DNA of 64,000 nucleotides, taken from Prosthecobacter sp. (lineage in GTDB: Bacteria; Verrucomicrobiota; Verrucomicrobiia; Verrucomicrobiales; Verrucomicrobiaceae). The position numbers and the translations under genes are program-made. The notes beneath the pieces were generated by a model. The model worked only from the letters and a program-made list of their open reading frames with translations, ran no database searches and was not told the DNA's origin. Numbering within the stretch: position 1 is the stretch's first letter; each line of letters opens with the position of its first letter. Positions 1 to 9,315 of the stretch are shown here, piece by piece. Location of the stretch: positions 1 through 64,000 of the forward strand of contig JAIPJY010000030.1 in the NCBI GenBank assembly GCA_021733925.1, read 5' to 3'.

Positions 1-98
1 GCATCCAGCATGACGCCTTCTCCTTCAAGTTCCAGGGCCTCGACGCGAAGCTCTCCGGCGTCGAAGGTGCCAAAGTCATCAAACAAATTCTCGCATGA
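1..98 (+). CDS. DUF1501 protein, C-terminal end only
   Basis: Only the last 31 codons are in the window, ending in TGA at 96-98. The residues match almost position for position the C-terminus of the complete DUF1501 protein at 3697-5103 (shared [13 protein letters not shown] and [11 protein letters not shown]), so this is the tail of a paralogue. DUF1501 proteins are sulfatase/phosphatase-fold exported proteins usually paired with PVC cytochromes. The stop overlaps the ATG of the next gene (ATGA), so the two are translationally coupled. The start and catalytic part lie outside the window. Confidence 0.85.
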   Translation, partial: IQHDAFSFKFQGLDAKLSGVEGAKVIKQILA

Positions 99-1033
99 AA
101 CCCACAGCCCTCATCTTCCTCGCCCTCACCCTTAAAGTAGCCGCCTTCGACATCAACGTCGTCGAAAAAGACCACGTCGATGTCTCAAACGGCGGTAAAG
201 TCGTCGCCCGGCTCATGATGGCAAATGATCTGAGCACGCCCGAGAAGCATCACGAGACCTACAAGCCCTACCTTCACGTCTTTGACGCCAGCGGAACCAC
301 CCGCCTCACCAAAGGCCCTGGGTTTCAGTTCACCCATCATCGCGGCATCTTTCTCGGCTTCAGCAAGATCAGCTACGGTGGCAAATCCTATGACCGCTGG
401 CACATGAAAGGCGGCGATCAGGTCGTGACGAATGTCGCCCCCGGCGATTCCAGTTTCACCGCCTCCATCAACTGGCAGGGTGACACGACCGAGCCCTTTC
501 TCACCGAGGAGCGTCGCTTCACCTTCTCCACTCCCACGAAGCCGTTCTATCTCGGCATCGACATGACCAGCGCCATCAAGCCCGTCAGCGGCGAAGCCGA
601 GATGAGTGGCGATCCTGAACACGCCGGCGCGCAGTTCCGCCCTTCCGAGCTGGTGGACACCAAAACGACGACCTACATCTTCCCCGGCGAGAACATTGAC
701 GCGCACAAGGTCAAGGATCTGCCATGGGCCACCGAGGTCTTCACCGTTGAAGGCAAAACCTTCACTGTCGTGATTCTCAATCATCCCGACAATCCGAAGG
801 ACACCGCCATCTCCGCCTACCGCGATTACGGCCGTTTTGGCATGTTCCCGAAAGGCAAGGCCACCACGGAAGCTCCCTTCAAGCTGCATTACCAATGGCT
901 CGTCGCCGAAGGTGATGTGCGCAATGCCGCCGTCTTTCAGCATGCGTGGAATGCTTTCGCGGGAAAAAACGACCCCGTGCCGCCGCTGACCATCAAAGGC
1001 TCGGATCAGCCGAAACCGAAAAAAGACAAATGA
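95..1033 (+). CDS. DUF6807 (PmoA-like) exported protein
   Basis: A 312-residue protein with a short signal peptide (about residues 1-17). The body matches the family often named PmoA in automatic annotation and now called DUF6807: the [11 protein letters not shown] stretch near residue 82, a KGGDQVV segment, and a late [12 protein letters not shown] segment. The annotation as methane monooxygenase subunit is a known misnomer. In planctomycetes and verrucomicrobia these sit with sugar-degradation genes. It overlaps the preceding DUF1501 stop by 4 bases. Function is unproven; a role on extracellular carbohydrate is inferred from neighbours. The C-terminus is lysine-rich. Confidence 0.75.
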   Translation: MKPTALIFLALTLKVAAFDINVVEKDHVDVSNGGKVVARLMMANDLSTPEKHHETYKPYLHVFDASGTTRLTKGPGFQFTHHRGIFLGFSKISYGGKSYDRWHMKGGDQVVTNVAPGDSSFTASINWQGDTTEPFLTEERRFTFSTPTKPFYLGIDMTSAIKPVSGEAEMSGDPEHAGAQFRPSELVDTKTTTYIFPGENIDAHKVKDLPWATEVFTVEGKTFTVVILNHPDNPKDTAISAYRDYGRFGMFPKGKATTEAPFKLHYQWLVAEGDVRNAAVFQHAWNAFAGKNDPVPPLTIKGSDQPKPKKDK

Positions 1034-1145
1034 GGCGTTCACAGCGACGCCAGAAATACCAAAATTGGTCATTGAGCGATTAGGAATCCGCCCAGAATTC
1101 TAGTTGGGTAAGTCCTCCCCCCTCAAAACCAAAAAATGCCCCTCC

Positions 1146-3692
1146 ATGCCTCCCCCAAGGTTCCCTTCCCTCGTACTGCGTTCGTCATTGTTCATACTGG
1201 CGTCGTCCTTCCTGCCGTCTGCCCAGGCCGTTCATCAAAAGAACGCCGGCCCGGAGGAGGTTGAACTGAAGTTCAATCTGCCGCCGCCAGCACCGCTGTC
1301 GCCGGAGGAGGCGAAAAAGACCTTCAAGGTCGAAAAGGGTTTCCATATCGAACTCGTCGCGAGCGAGCCGATGATCGAATCGCCGGTGGCTATGAGCTTT
1401 GATGCGCAGGGCCGGCTCTACGTCGTAGAAATGCGAGGTTACATGCATGACCTTGAGGGAGGAGGCGAAAAAGAACCCACCGGTCGCGTTTCACTGCTCG
1501 AAGACACGGATGGCGATGGCCGCATGGACAAGGCGACACCGTTCCTCGACAACCTCGTCATGCCACGCGCCGTGCTGGCGGTGAATGGCGGGGCATTGAT
1601 CGCCGTGCCGCCGAATCTGTATTTCTGCAAAGACACCGACGGTGATGGCAAGGCGGATGTGAAAGATGTCGTTGCAACCGACTTCGGCACGCTCGGCGGC
1701 CAGCCCGAACACATGGCCGACACTCCGGTCTGGGCGATGGACAATGCCATCTGGAGCGCGGGTTACTCCACCCGTTTCAAATTGCGGAGCGGCGTGTGGC
1801 AGAAGGACACCGGTCTCGGCCGTGGCCAGTGGGGCCTGTGCCAGGACGACTTCGGCAGGCTCTATTTCAACTACAACTCCGACATGCTGCGTGCCGACCT
1901 CTTGCCGACCGAGGCCTTCACGCGCAATCCGCTGCTGCGCAACGCGACGAGCATCAATGCCAAGCTGGCGGCAGATCAAACGCTCTATCCCTCACACCCC
2001 ACACCCGGCGTGAATCGTGGTTACGATCCAAAATCACTCCGTGCCGACGGCACTTTGTCAAAGCCGACTGGCACCTGCGGCGCTCTGATCTATCGCGGCG
2101 ATGCCTTTCCTGCCGCCTACCGTGGAAATGCCTTCGTGCCCGAGCCCTGCGCGAATCTGGTGAAGCGTTTCACGATGAGGGAAAAGGACGGCATCGTGAA
2201 GGCCACGAACACCGCCAAGACCACCGAATTTCTCACCTCCACCGACGAGCGTTTCCGCCCCGTGCAGGCCGCCAATGGCCCTGATGGCGCGCTTTACCTC
2301 GTGGATATGTATCGGGGCATCATTCAGCACCAGAGCTTCCTCACGCACTACCTCATTGCAAACATTGAGGCTCGCAAATTGGAGACGCCGTTCAATCAGG
2401 GCCGCATCTGGCGCATCGTGCCAGACTCAAAGGAGCGCCCTCAGCCGGTGAAAGTGAGCAAAGACGTGAACCTGCTTACGCATGCCAACGGCTGGGTGCG
2501 TGACACCGCGCAGCGCCTCCTCGTCGAATCTGGAGACGCCGCCACCGTGCCCGCGCTGAAGGAAATGCTCTCCAACGAGTCGGCACTCGCACGTCTACAT
2601 GCCTTGTGGACGCTTGATGGCCTCGCCGCCGTCACGCCGGATCTGCTGCGCCCCGCATTGGCTGACAAAGATGCTCAGGTGCGAGCCGCAGCCGTGCGCA
2701 TTGCATCACGCGATCTTGCGCCCGACTTGATCGCGCTGTCTGCGGAAAAGGATGCGCTCGTCCTTGCGAACCTCGCCATCAAGCTCACCTCATTCAATCT
2801 GCCGGATGCAGATGCGGCCGTGGCCAAACTGCTCGCGAGCGACGGCAAGAACACCCTGATTCGTGAAGGCGCTTTGACAGGCATGCGTGGCAGAGAGGCT
2901 GCCTTTGCCAAACTGCTCGTGGGTCAGCTCACCAAGGAGAATGGCGCGCAAATCATGCCGGTCGTGGAAGCACTTGGCTCCCTTCTGGCTCAGGCCAACA
3001 AAGCCGGGCCGTTTGAAGAAATGCTGGATCTCGCCGCCGCGCAGCCCCAGGGCGGCGCAGTCCAGGTGGCGGCCATCAAGGGCCTCGCCAGCAGCAGCAG
3101 CGATCCCAAATCCAAAATGCCCGCGAAGCTGCTCTGGCTCAACGCCGAACCTGCATCACTCAAGACGCTGAAAGCCGCGATGACTGACAAATCGAGTGCA
3201 AAGCTGTTTGCGAATGTCGCGGCGCGTCTCGCATGGCCTGGCAAACCAGGAGCGCCACCACCACCCAAAATCGTGCCGCTGAACGAAGCGCAAACAGCCT
3301 TGTTCGAGAAAGGCAAAACCATCTACGCCACCCTTTGTGCAGCCTGCCATCAGCCGCATGGCTTCGGCCTCGATGGACTCGCACCACCGCTGGTGGATAG
3401 CGAATGGGTGCTGGGCAAGCCGGAGATTCTCACCCGCATCGTCCTCAATGGACTCGCCGGTCCAGTGAAAGTCAGCGGGCGCAACTTCAACCTCGCCATG
3501 CCGCCACTGCCACAGCTCACCGACGAGGACATCGCCGGCGTGCTGACCTACATCCGCCGTGAGTGGGAGCACACTGGCTCGCCGGTCGAAACCAAGGCCG
3601 TCAAGACGGTGCGCGAGCAAAGCAAAGGCCGCATGGCGATGTGGTCCGAAGAAGAATTGAAAAATTTGGGCAAGAAGACCAGTTCCAAATAA
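1146..3692 (+). CDS. PVC-type haem-binding CxxCH protein with propeller and HEAT-like repeats
   Basis: About 848 residues from the ATG at 1146, which gives a clean signal peptide (VLRSSLFILASSFLPSAQA). A TTG at 1104 would add 14 unconvincing residues. The order is: N-terminal beta-propeller of the planctomycete membrane-bound dehydrogenase type (about 45-440, with VEMRGYMHD and DTDGDG repeats), alpha-helical HEAT-like repeats (about 455-700), and a C-terminal cytochrome c domain with CAACH at 731-735 and a likely Met ligand near 785 (NLAMPPLPQL). It lies 4 bases before the DUF1501 gene, the usual pairing. It probably oxidises a sugar or alcohol in the periplasm; the substrate cannot be read from the sequence. 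Confidence 0.88.
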   Translation: MPPPRFPSLVLRSSLFILASSFLPSAQAVHQKNAGPEEVELKFNLPPPAPLSPEEAKKTFKVEKGFHIELVASEPMIESPVAMSFDAQGRLYVVEMRGYMHDLEGGGEKEPTGRVSLLEDTDGDGRMDKATPFLDNLVMPRAVLAVNGGALIAVPPNLYFCKDTDGDGKADVKDVVATDFGTLGGQPEHMADTPVWAMDNAIWSAGYSTRFKLRSGVWQKDTGLGRGQWGLCQDDFGRLYFNYNSDMLRADLLPTEAFTRNPLLRNATSINAKLAADQTLYPSHPTPGVNRGYDPKSLRADGTLSKPTGTCGALIYRGDAFPAAYRGNAFVPEPCANLVKRFTMREKDGIVKATNTAKTTEFLTSTDERFRPVQAANGPDGALYLVDMYRGIIQHQSFLTHYLIANIEARKLETPFNQGRIWRIVPDSKERPQPVKVSKDVNLLTHANGWVRDTAQRLLVESGDAATVPALKEMLSNESALARLHALWTLDGLAAVTPDLLRPALADKDAQVRAAAVRIASRDLAPDLIALSAEKDALVLANLAIKLTSFNLPDADAAVAKLLASDGKNTLIREGALTGMRGREAAFAKLLVGQLTKENGAQIMPVVEALGSLLAQANKAGPFEEMLDLAAAQPQGGAVQVAAIKGLASSSSDPKSKMPAKLLWLNAEPASLKTLKAAMTDKSSAKLFANVAARLAWPGKPGAPPPPKIVPLNEAQTALFEKGKTIYATLCAACHQPHGFGLDGLAPPLVDSEWVLGKPEILTRIVLNGLAGPVKVSGRNFNLAMPPLPQLTDEDIAGVLTYIRREWEHTGSPVETKAVKTVREQSKGRMAMWSEEELKNLGKKTSSK

Positions 3693-3696
3693 AACC

Positions 3697-5103
3697 ATGA
3701 AGACAATCACACCGCTCCACCGTCGAGCCTTTCTCGGCAAGACTTCCCAAGGCCTTGGAGCGGTGGCGCTTGCCTCCCTCATGCAGCCAACTCATGCCGC
3801 GCCGGTGCGCGGCGTTCTTGGCACTCTGCCGCTGCCGCAGAAGGCAAAGCGCGTCATCTGGCTCACCATGGCAGGCGGCCCGTCCCATCTGGAGACATTT
3901 GATCCCAAACCGAAGCTTGCCGAAATGAACGGCAAGCCAATGCCCGAGTCGTTTACTAAGGGGCAGCAACTCGCGCAGCTTCAAGGCAAGCCGCTGAACT
4001 GCTTTGGACCGCAGCATCCATTCGCCAAATTTGGGAAAAGCCAGACCGAGATCTGCTCGCTGTTCCCGCAAATCGGCAGCGTGATCGACGACATCTGCCT
4101 GATCCGTTCAATGACCACAGACGCGATCAATCACGATCCGGCGCACATGTTCATGAACACCGGCTCGCAGATCGCTGGCCGACCCAGCATGGGTTCGTGG
4201 ATCACCTATGGCCTCGGAACCGAGGCGTCCGATCTGCCGGGCTTCGTCGTTCTGACCTCCCTCGGCAAAGGCGGGCAGAACCAGCCCATCGCCGCACGGC
4301 AGTGGAGCAGCGGCTTTCTGCCATCGAAGTATCAAGGTGTACAACTGCGCGCCCAGGGCGATCCCGTGCTGTATCTCACCAATCCAAATGGCGTCACGCG
4401 TAATCAGCAAGGTCGCGACGTGGCGGCAATCAACGCGATCAACAAGCAGCACGACGCACTCGTGGACGATCCCGAAATCGCCACGCGCATCGCCCAATAC
4501 GAGATGGCCTTTCAAATGCAGGCCAGCGTGCCCAATTTGATGGACGTGAGCAAGGAAGGCGCGAAGACGTTGGAGCTGTACGGCTGCCAGCCGGGCGATG
4601 GCTCCTTCGCCTCCAACTGCCTGCTCGCACGCCGCCTCGCAGAGCGCGGCACGCGCTTCATCCAGCTCTACCACAAGGACTGGGACCACCATGGCGGCGT
4701 GAAGGAAGGCATCGCGCTCAAGGCGCAGGAAATTGACCGCGCGTGCATGGCACTCATCACCGATCTCAAGCAACGCGGCATGCTCGAAGAGACCCTCATC
4801 GTCTGGGCGGGAGAATTTGGCCGCACCCCGATGTCGCAGGGCGGCAGCGGCCGCGACCATCACAACAAGGCCATGTCTGTGTGGCTGGCAGGCGCAGGCA
4901 TCCAGGGCGGCATCGTGCACGGATCCACGGATGATCTCGGCTATGCCGCCATTGAAAAAGTCACCACCGTCCACGATCTGCACGCCACCATGCTGCATCA
5001 ACTCGGCATCAATCACGACGCCTTCAGCTTCAAGTTCCAGGGGCTGGATGCGCGCCTGAGTGGCGTGGAAGGTGCGAAGGTGATCAAAGACATCATTGCG
5101 TGA
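3697..5103 (+). CDS. DUF1501 domain protein, Tat-exported
   Basis: 468 residues with a twin-arginine signal (HRRAFLGKT, residues 8-16). The alkaline-phosphatase/sulfatase-like fold is suggested by TMAGGPSHLETFDPKP near residue 60 and WAGEFGRTPMSQGGSGRDHH near residue 370, both diagnostic of DUF1501. It directly follows the PVC cytochrome gene, and its C-terminus is near-identical to the partial protein at 1-98, so the window catches a duplicated module. These proteins are widespread in planctomycetes and verrucomicrobia and are thought to act on sulfated or phosphorylated polymers, but few have been tested. Confidence 0.9.
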   Translation: MKTITPLHRRAFLGKTSQGLGAVALASLMQPTHAAPVRGVLGTLPLPQKAKRVIWLTMAGGPSHLETFDPKPKLAEMNGKPMPESFTKGQQLAQLQGKPLNCFGPQHPFAKFGKSQTEICSLFPQIGSVIDDICLIRSMTTDAINHDPAHMFMNTGSQIAGRPSMGSWITYGLGTEASDLPGFVVLTSLGKGGQNQPIAARQWSSGFLPSKYQGVQLRAQGDPVLYLTNPNGVTRNQQGRDVAAINAINKQHDALVDDPEIATRIAQYEMAFQMQASVPNLMDVSKEGAKTLELYGCQPGDGSFASNCLLARRLAERGTRFIQLYHKDWDHHGGVKEGIALKAQEIDRACMALITDLKQRGMLEETLIVWAGEFGRTPMSQGGSGRDHHNKAMSVWLAGAGIQGGIVHGSTDDLGYAAIEKVTTVHDLHATMLHQLGINHDAFSFKFQGLDARLSGVEGAKVIKDIIA

Positions 5104-5104
5104 A

Positions 5105-5890
5105 ATGAGCTTCCGCACCTTTGAATCAGCACACATCGGCAACGGCATTCATCACGTCACAGTGAAGTCAGCAGCACTGAGCCGCCGTGCAGACATCAGC
5201 TTCTATGTGCCGCCAGATGCAAAGGCAGAAAAGCTACCACTCGTGATTCTGCTGCACGGCGTTTACGGCAGCCACTGGGCATGGTTGTACAAAGCTGGGG
5301 CGCATCAGGTGCTTGATCGGCTGATTAAAGAAGAAAATCTGCCACCCATGATGCTGGCAATGCCATCCGACGGCCTCTGGGGCGATGGCTCGGGCTACGT
5401 ACGCCATTGCGATGCCGACTACTCCAGTTGGATCGTGGACGAAGTACCGAAAGCGGCTGCGCAGATCGATGCACGCTGCATGGACTCTCCACGCTTCATC
5501 AGCGGCCTGTCGATGGGCGGCTACGGCGCACTGCGCCTCGGCCTGCTGCATCCGAAAAAATTCACAGGCATCAGTGCGCACAGCAGCATCACGGACGTGC
5601 CGCCGCAGATGCAGGACTTCGTGGAAGAATCACTGGTAGAGTTCCATCTGACAGAAACAGCCCCATTGGCGGTCATTGACTGCGCAAAACTGTGTTCTCG
5701 ACTCCCTCATCTTCGCTTTGATTGCGGCACGGAGGACACCTTGATCGATCCCAACCGCACACTGCCCCGTGACCTGCTGGCAGCAGGCATCCCGCATGTG
5801 TATGAGGAGTTTCCCGGCAGCCATACCTGGGACTACTGGCATGTTCATCTAGCGGACACCCTGAGATTCTTCAAGGCATGCCTGCGGTAG
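5105..5890 (+). CDS. Esterase-D-like alpha/beta hydrolase
   Basis: 261 residues from ATG 5105, one base after the DUF1501 stop. A TTG at 5096 would overlap that gene. The fold is the putative esterase family PF00756: LVILLHGVYGSHWAW (oxyanion strand), the nucleophile elbow GLSMGG with Ser136, a late Asp region (FDCGTEDTLID) and the terminal catalytic His in GSHTWDYW. No signal peptide is visible, so it should be cytoplasmic. Its position suggests it removes acyl groups from the products handled by the exported enzymes; the substrate is inferred only. Confidence 0.85.
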   Translation: MSFRTFESAHIGNGIHHVTVKSAALSRRADISFYVPPDAKAEKLPLVILLHGVYGSHWAWLYKAGAHQVLDRLIKEENLPPMMLAMPSDGLWGDGSGYVRHCDADYSSWIVDEVPKAAAQIDARCMDSPRFISGLSMGGYGALRLGLLHPKKFTGISAHSSITDVPPQMQDFVEESLVEFHLTETAPLAVIDCAKLCSRLPHLRFDCGTEDTLIDPNRTLPRDLLAAGIPHVYEEFPGSHTWDYWHVHLADTLRFFKACLR

Positions 5891-5896
5891 TGGGAA

Positions 5897-6325
5897 TTAC
5901 CAAGTAAGGAGCCGTTCCTCAACGATGATGACATCACCGGCCCTGATAAAGGGGTCGAAGTGGGGGTCATCGGATCGAAATACCCGGCCAAATTTGCTCG
6001 GCTTGTCAGAAGATTTTCGATCCAGATCAATATAGATACGTTGCATGTACATACCTCTTCCCCTGCGCAAAATAATATACTTCTTGTTGGCAAATTGAGC
6101 AAAGCCCCCGGCCCGCTGTATAGCTTGAGAAACGTGCAGCCCTTTCGTGCTATCCACCGGATGCATCCCCGGACTGACGACCGTTCCTATCACCAAATAC
6201 TCACCGGACCCTATGCGACTCATTGACTTTGACGTCACTTGAGATTCCAACCTGCCATACGGAGAGCAGCTCACGAGAGCTAGACAGATAATGGCTGCCG
6301 CCAGGAAGTTTACAGTAATAGTCAT
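5897..6325 (-). CDS. Small SLBB-domain lipoprotein (polysaccharide-export like)
   Basis: 142 residues with a lipoprotein signal ending in LVSC (Cys20). The rest is a single SLBB-type beta-grasp region: GEYLVIGTVVSPGMHPVD, SQAIQRAGGFAQFANKKYI and IRAGDVIIVEERL, the pattern of the outer-membrane Wza/GumB exporter family but without the preceding poly-export domain. It converges with the esterase gene (6 bp between stops). A lone SLBB lipoprotein may be an accessory to a capsule or EPS exporter. DNA here is less GC-rich than in neighbouring genes. Confidence 0.72.
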   Translation of the reverse strand: MTITVNFLAAAIICLALVSCSPYGRLESQVTSKSMSRIGSGEYLVIGTVVSPGMHPVDSTKGLHVSQAIQRAGGFAQFANKKYIILRRGRGMYMQRIYIDLDRKSSDKPSKFGRVFRSDDPHFDPFIRAGDVIIVEERLLTW

Positions 6326-6369
6326 GGAACCACTACTGACTCACCCAACACCACTCAGGTTCAAAAAAG

Positions 6370-8145
6370 CTACTTCTTCACCGACCTCGCCTTGTCCGTG
6401 TAAAACACCATCGGCAGGCTCAGGTGTTCCTTGTCCCCCACGGTCTGGCCGACGAGCGGAATGAGGTTCTTGAAAGGAAACTCGGGGCTGGGAGAAAAAT
6501 CGCGGTCGAAGGCGAGCATGGGGCCACGTACGATGAGATCACGCCAATCGGCATAGGGGCCAGTGTAGATGTCGGTGATGCGCTCGACTTTGGCTGAGAC
6601 AGGCGTCATGACGAAACCGGCCAGCTTCACACCACGCGTCTCGGCTTTTGATTTCATGACTTCATAGTCGCCGCGCTGGGTGCAAAGATCCACGCAGGGC
6701 ACGTCCCCATACCAGGCGATGAAGGCGGGCGAATCGGACATGACGAACTCATTCTTCTCCAGAAGCTGGCGCAGTATGGAAACGCGCTCCGGTAGGAAGG
6801 GCGGCCAGTGCGGTGGAATTTTGCCGCCCATGGTAAGACCGAATTTCATCAGCACAGGCAAGTTCACGGCCATTGGCAGCGCGGTGATGAGCAATGCCAC
6901 CAACGGCGCCCCCCAGCGTGCCATGAAATCACCGGACATCTGAAAACGGGACCAAAGCACCACCAGCATCGCCGCACCGAAGGTGCACATGGCGGGCATG
7001 AGCACGATGTAGAGCGCGTTGTCGTCCTTCTCTTTGTCGGCCAAACCGAGGAGCCCCATGCCGATGGCTACCAAGGCGAAAACAACCGCCAGCGTCCAGC
7101 GTGCGGAAGCCGCATCCGCCTTGCGAAAGCGGTGCATGAGGGCAAGGAAAAAGAGCAGCGCTGGCACGACATACCCCAGATGAGCCATGAGCAGTCCCAG
7201 CTGGTCCTGCCAGCCCAGACCGAGACGCCGCAGCAGATCATCCACCTGCAGCAGCGGTACGCTGGGTGAGAAATCACGCAGCAGCGAATCATGCGCCACG
7301 GAGGAGGACTGTGCCTGGAACAAGGCCTTGATTCCGCCCAGCGGGTCACCGCAGAGCTGGTCGTTCCACCAGCCCCAGGCCGCGAGTGTCAGCACCGGGG
7401 ACAAGGCCACCACGATGGCCCCGGCCCTCCCACGCGGGAGAAACACCACCATGCCAATAATGACCCCCAGCACAATCCACAGCGCCATCCAGTGCGTGAG
7501 CACCATCAGCGAACAGACGATCCCCAGCAGCGTGAGCGGCACAAACATCCCACGATTTTCCACCGCACGTCCTGCAGCCGAGGCATACAGTCGAAACGCC
7601 AGCGCAAACAGCAGCACCAGCAGCGCGCGCGGCGCACCGCTGACCATCAGTTCCCACGCCGGCTCGCACACCAGCAGCGCAATGGCGGCGATGGCCGCGA
7701 CTTGTTCATCAAACAACCGCCGTGCGGCTCCATGGGTGAAAAAAATCGTCAGCAGATACCACGTCACACCAAAACAAGCGATCACCCGATCCAGCAAAAA
7801 AATCGCCCCGCCGGTGACTGGATCATAAACCTCCCAGCGTTTCATGAAACGAAACGCCACCGACCACAGCAGCGGCTGGAGCGGTGCCTGCACGGTCTCC
7901 GGCATGGCCAGCGGCGTGGGTTGCTTCTGCGCCGACTCCATCTGTGCCCAGGCGTACGGCTCGATCACGTGCGTCTGATAAGAACCCGTTCGGGCGATCT
8001 GCCGCGCGAGCTGCGCCTGATTCATGCCTTCAGCACTGCTCAGACCGCGAAACGTCACAAACACATGCAGAAGCGCCATGACGATGGCGGCGGCATAAAA
8101 CACCAGTCGAAGCAGAGCGCCGGGGCCGGAGGAGTTGGGAGACAT
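6370..8145 (-). CDS. Polytopic membrane protein, GT39/ArnT-like
   Basis: 591 residues from the ATG at 8145; an upstream ATG at 8181 adds 12 basic residues with no support. There are about ten hydrophobic segments, an extracytoplasmic loop after the first one (RTGSYQTHVIEPYAWAQ), and a soluble tail. Layout and composition match dolichyl-phosphate-mannose-type glycosyltransferases acting on lipid-linked sugars. No exact catalytic motif can be named, so the assignment is by architecture. A similar protein lies at 24017-25267. The downstream SLBB gene is on the same strand 45 bp away. Confidence 0.6.
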   Translation of the reverse strand: MSPNSSGPGALLRLVFYAAAIVMALLHVFVTFRGLSSAEGMNQAQLARQIARTGSYQTHVIEPYAWAQMESAQKQPTPLAMPETVQAPLQPLLWSVAFRFMKRWEVYDPVTGGAIFLLDRVIACFGVTWYLLTIFFTHGAARRLFDEQVAAIAAIALLVCEPAWELMVSGAPRALLVLLFALAFRLYASAAGRAVENRGMFVPLTLLGIVCSLMVLTHWMALWIVLGVIIGMVVFLPRGRAGAIVVALSPVLTLAAWGWWNDQLCGDPLGGIKALFQAQSSSVAHDSLLRDFSPSVPLLQVDDLLRRLGLGWQDQLGLLMAHLGYVVPALLFFLALMHRFRKADAASARWTLAVVFALVAIGMGLLGLADKEKDDNALYIVLMPAMCTFGAAMLVVLWSRFQMSGDFMARWGAPLVALLITALPMAVNLPVLMKFGLTMGGKIPPHWPPFLPERVSILRQLLEKNEFVMSDSPAFIAWYGDVPCVDLCTQRGDYEVMKSKAETRGVKLAGFVMTPVSAKVERITDIYTGPYADWRDLIVRGPMLAFDRDFSPSPEFPFKNLIPLVGQTVGDKEHLSLPMVFYTDKARSVKK

Positions 8146-8196
8146 GGCCGTTACATGCCACAGCCGGGCCCTGCGTGCCAAGAACGATCTCGCGTC

Positions 8197-9135
8197 TTAC
8201 TGATGCGGCTCGAAAATCACCCCGGCACACTGGCGTTGCCCGTCCGCGCCTGCACAGCGCCAGTGCCAGCGCACCGCAGGCTTCACAAATGAACCCAGTT
8301 TGCCCTCCAAAATGCGAAATTGCCCCAGCAGTTCGCCGCCGTCACGTACCTGGAGCGAACGCGCCGCCACGGTACCTGACAAAGTGCCGCCCTTTTCCAA
8401 GGTCACCGGCCCTTCACACACGAAATCGCCCGAAGCATGGCCCGCGACGGTGATCGAACGCGCCCGCACCTCCTGCAAAAAGGTCACTTCGCAGCCAGCC
8501 GCCACTTCGAGGCGGTCACAGACGATGCTGTCAGCGATGAGTCCGTCTATGTCGATCGTGCGTGAGGGTAGCTCCAGAGACTCCTGCTCAATGCGCTGCA
8601 GCTTTTTCATGCAGATCGGGCAGGAGGGGGTGGCGAAGTCGCCCGCCGTGGTGATGACGAAGAGAAAATCACTTTTATCAGCCGGCAGAGCCCGCACGGC
8701 GGAATCCAACGCCACCGCATCCACCGCTTCGATGCGCAGTTCCTGCGCTGTACTGAGCGCCGCCGGGCTGAAACCCGCAGGCGCGATCAAAATACCACGG
8801 GTATCCCGCGCGGTGCGCACCTCCTGCGCAAAGCGCTGCACCATCTCAGGCGTGGCTCCCCATTCGTTCCATGGGGCCGTCTTCACCATCGCCCGCCGCG
8901 CTTTCGCCGACTTGGGCTGCTCAATCATGCCAAACAACACCGCGCCATCCGACATGATGCGTGATCCCGCCAGTTCGCAGCCTGCCTCCGTTACAATCGC
9001 ACGCGCCAGCTCTGAAATTCGCGCCCAATCTAGGCACGCGATCAACTCCGGCGACCAACCGGCCAGCCGGTCCACGCCTCCAATCCGCCGCAGCGAGAAA
9101 CCGGCTTCTTCGAGAGTGACAAACGGATCGAGCAT
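8197..9135 (-). CDS. Nuclease-like domain + Cys pair + bactofilin fusion
   Basis: 312 residues from ATG 9135; the 40 residues upstream to 9255 look like translated non-coding DNA. Residues about 1-150 resemble the Mrr/type IV restriction endonuclease-like fold (AWSP-like N-terminus, GILIAPAGFSPAAL), but the usual acidic catalytic residues are not obvious. A CPIC pair sits at 172-175. Residues about 190-285 form a bactofilin beta-helix (repeats such as IDGLIADSIVCDRLEV, SITVAGHASGDFVCEG, LSGTVAARSLQV). Bactofilins polymerise into cytoskeletal scaffolds. The front domain may be a dead nuclease used as a binding module. It is divergent from metX. Confidence 0.72.
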   Translation of the reverse strand: MLDPFVTLEEAGFSLRRIGGVDRLAGWSPELIACLDWARISELARAIVTEAGCELAGSRIMSDGAVLFGMIEQPKSAKARRAMVKTAPWNEWGATPEMVQRFAQEVRTARDTRGILIAPAGFSPAALSTAQELRIEAVDAVALDSAVRALPADKSDFLFVITTAGDFATPSCPICMKKLQRIEQESLELPSRTIDIDGLIADSIVCDRLEVAAGCEVTFLQEVRARSITVAGHASGDFVCEGPVTLEKGGTLSGTVAARSLQVRDGGELLGQFRILEGKLGSFVKPAVRWHWRCAGADGQRQCAGVIFEPHQ

Positions 9136-9315
9136 GGGAGATGACTGGAGATTGGCAGTCGAGATTCCGGCAATAAACGGCGGAACTAGTGCACATTCAA
9201 GGCGGGCACCAACCAACAAACCATCGATCCAACCATCCGGCAATCGGCCATCCAAAAACTGGCAGAGAGCAATCCGCCTTGCCGCCTCTCCAAAACCCTG
9301 TTTCTTCCGCCCCTC

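Noticed and set aside
185-1072. 295-codon minus-strand frame over the DUF6807 gene
   Set aside because: High-GC shadow of a clearly recognised plus-strand protein; composition is biased.
9256-9315. SAM riboswitch upstream of metX
   Set aside because: The leader is about 60 bp with no kink-turn or four-way junction elements.
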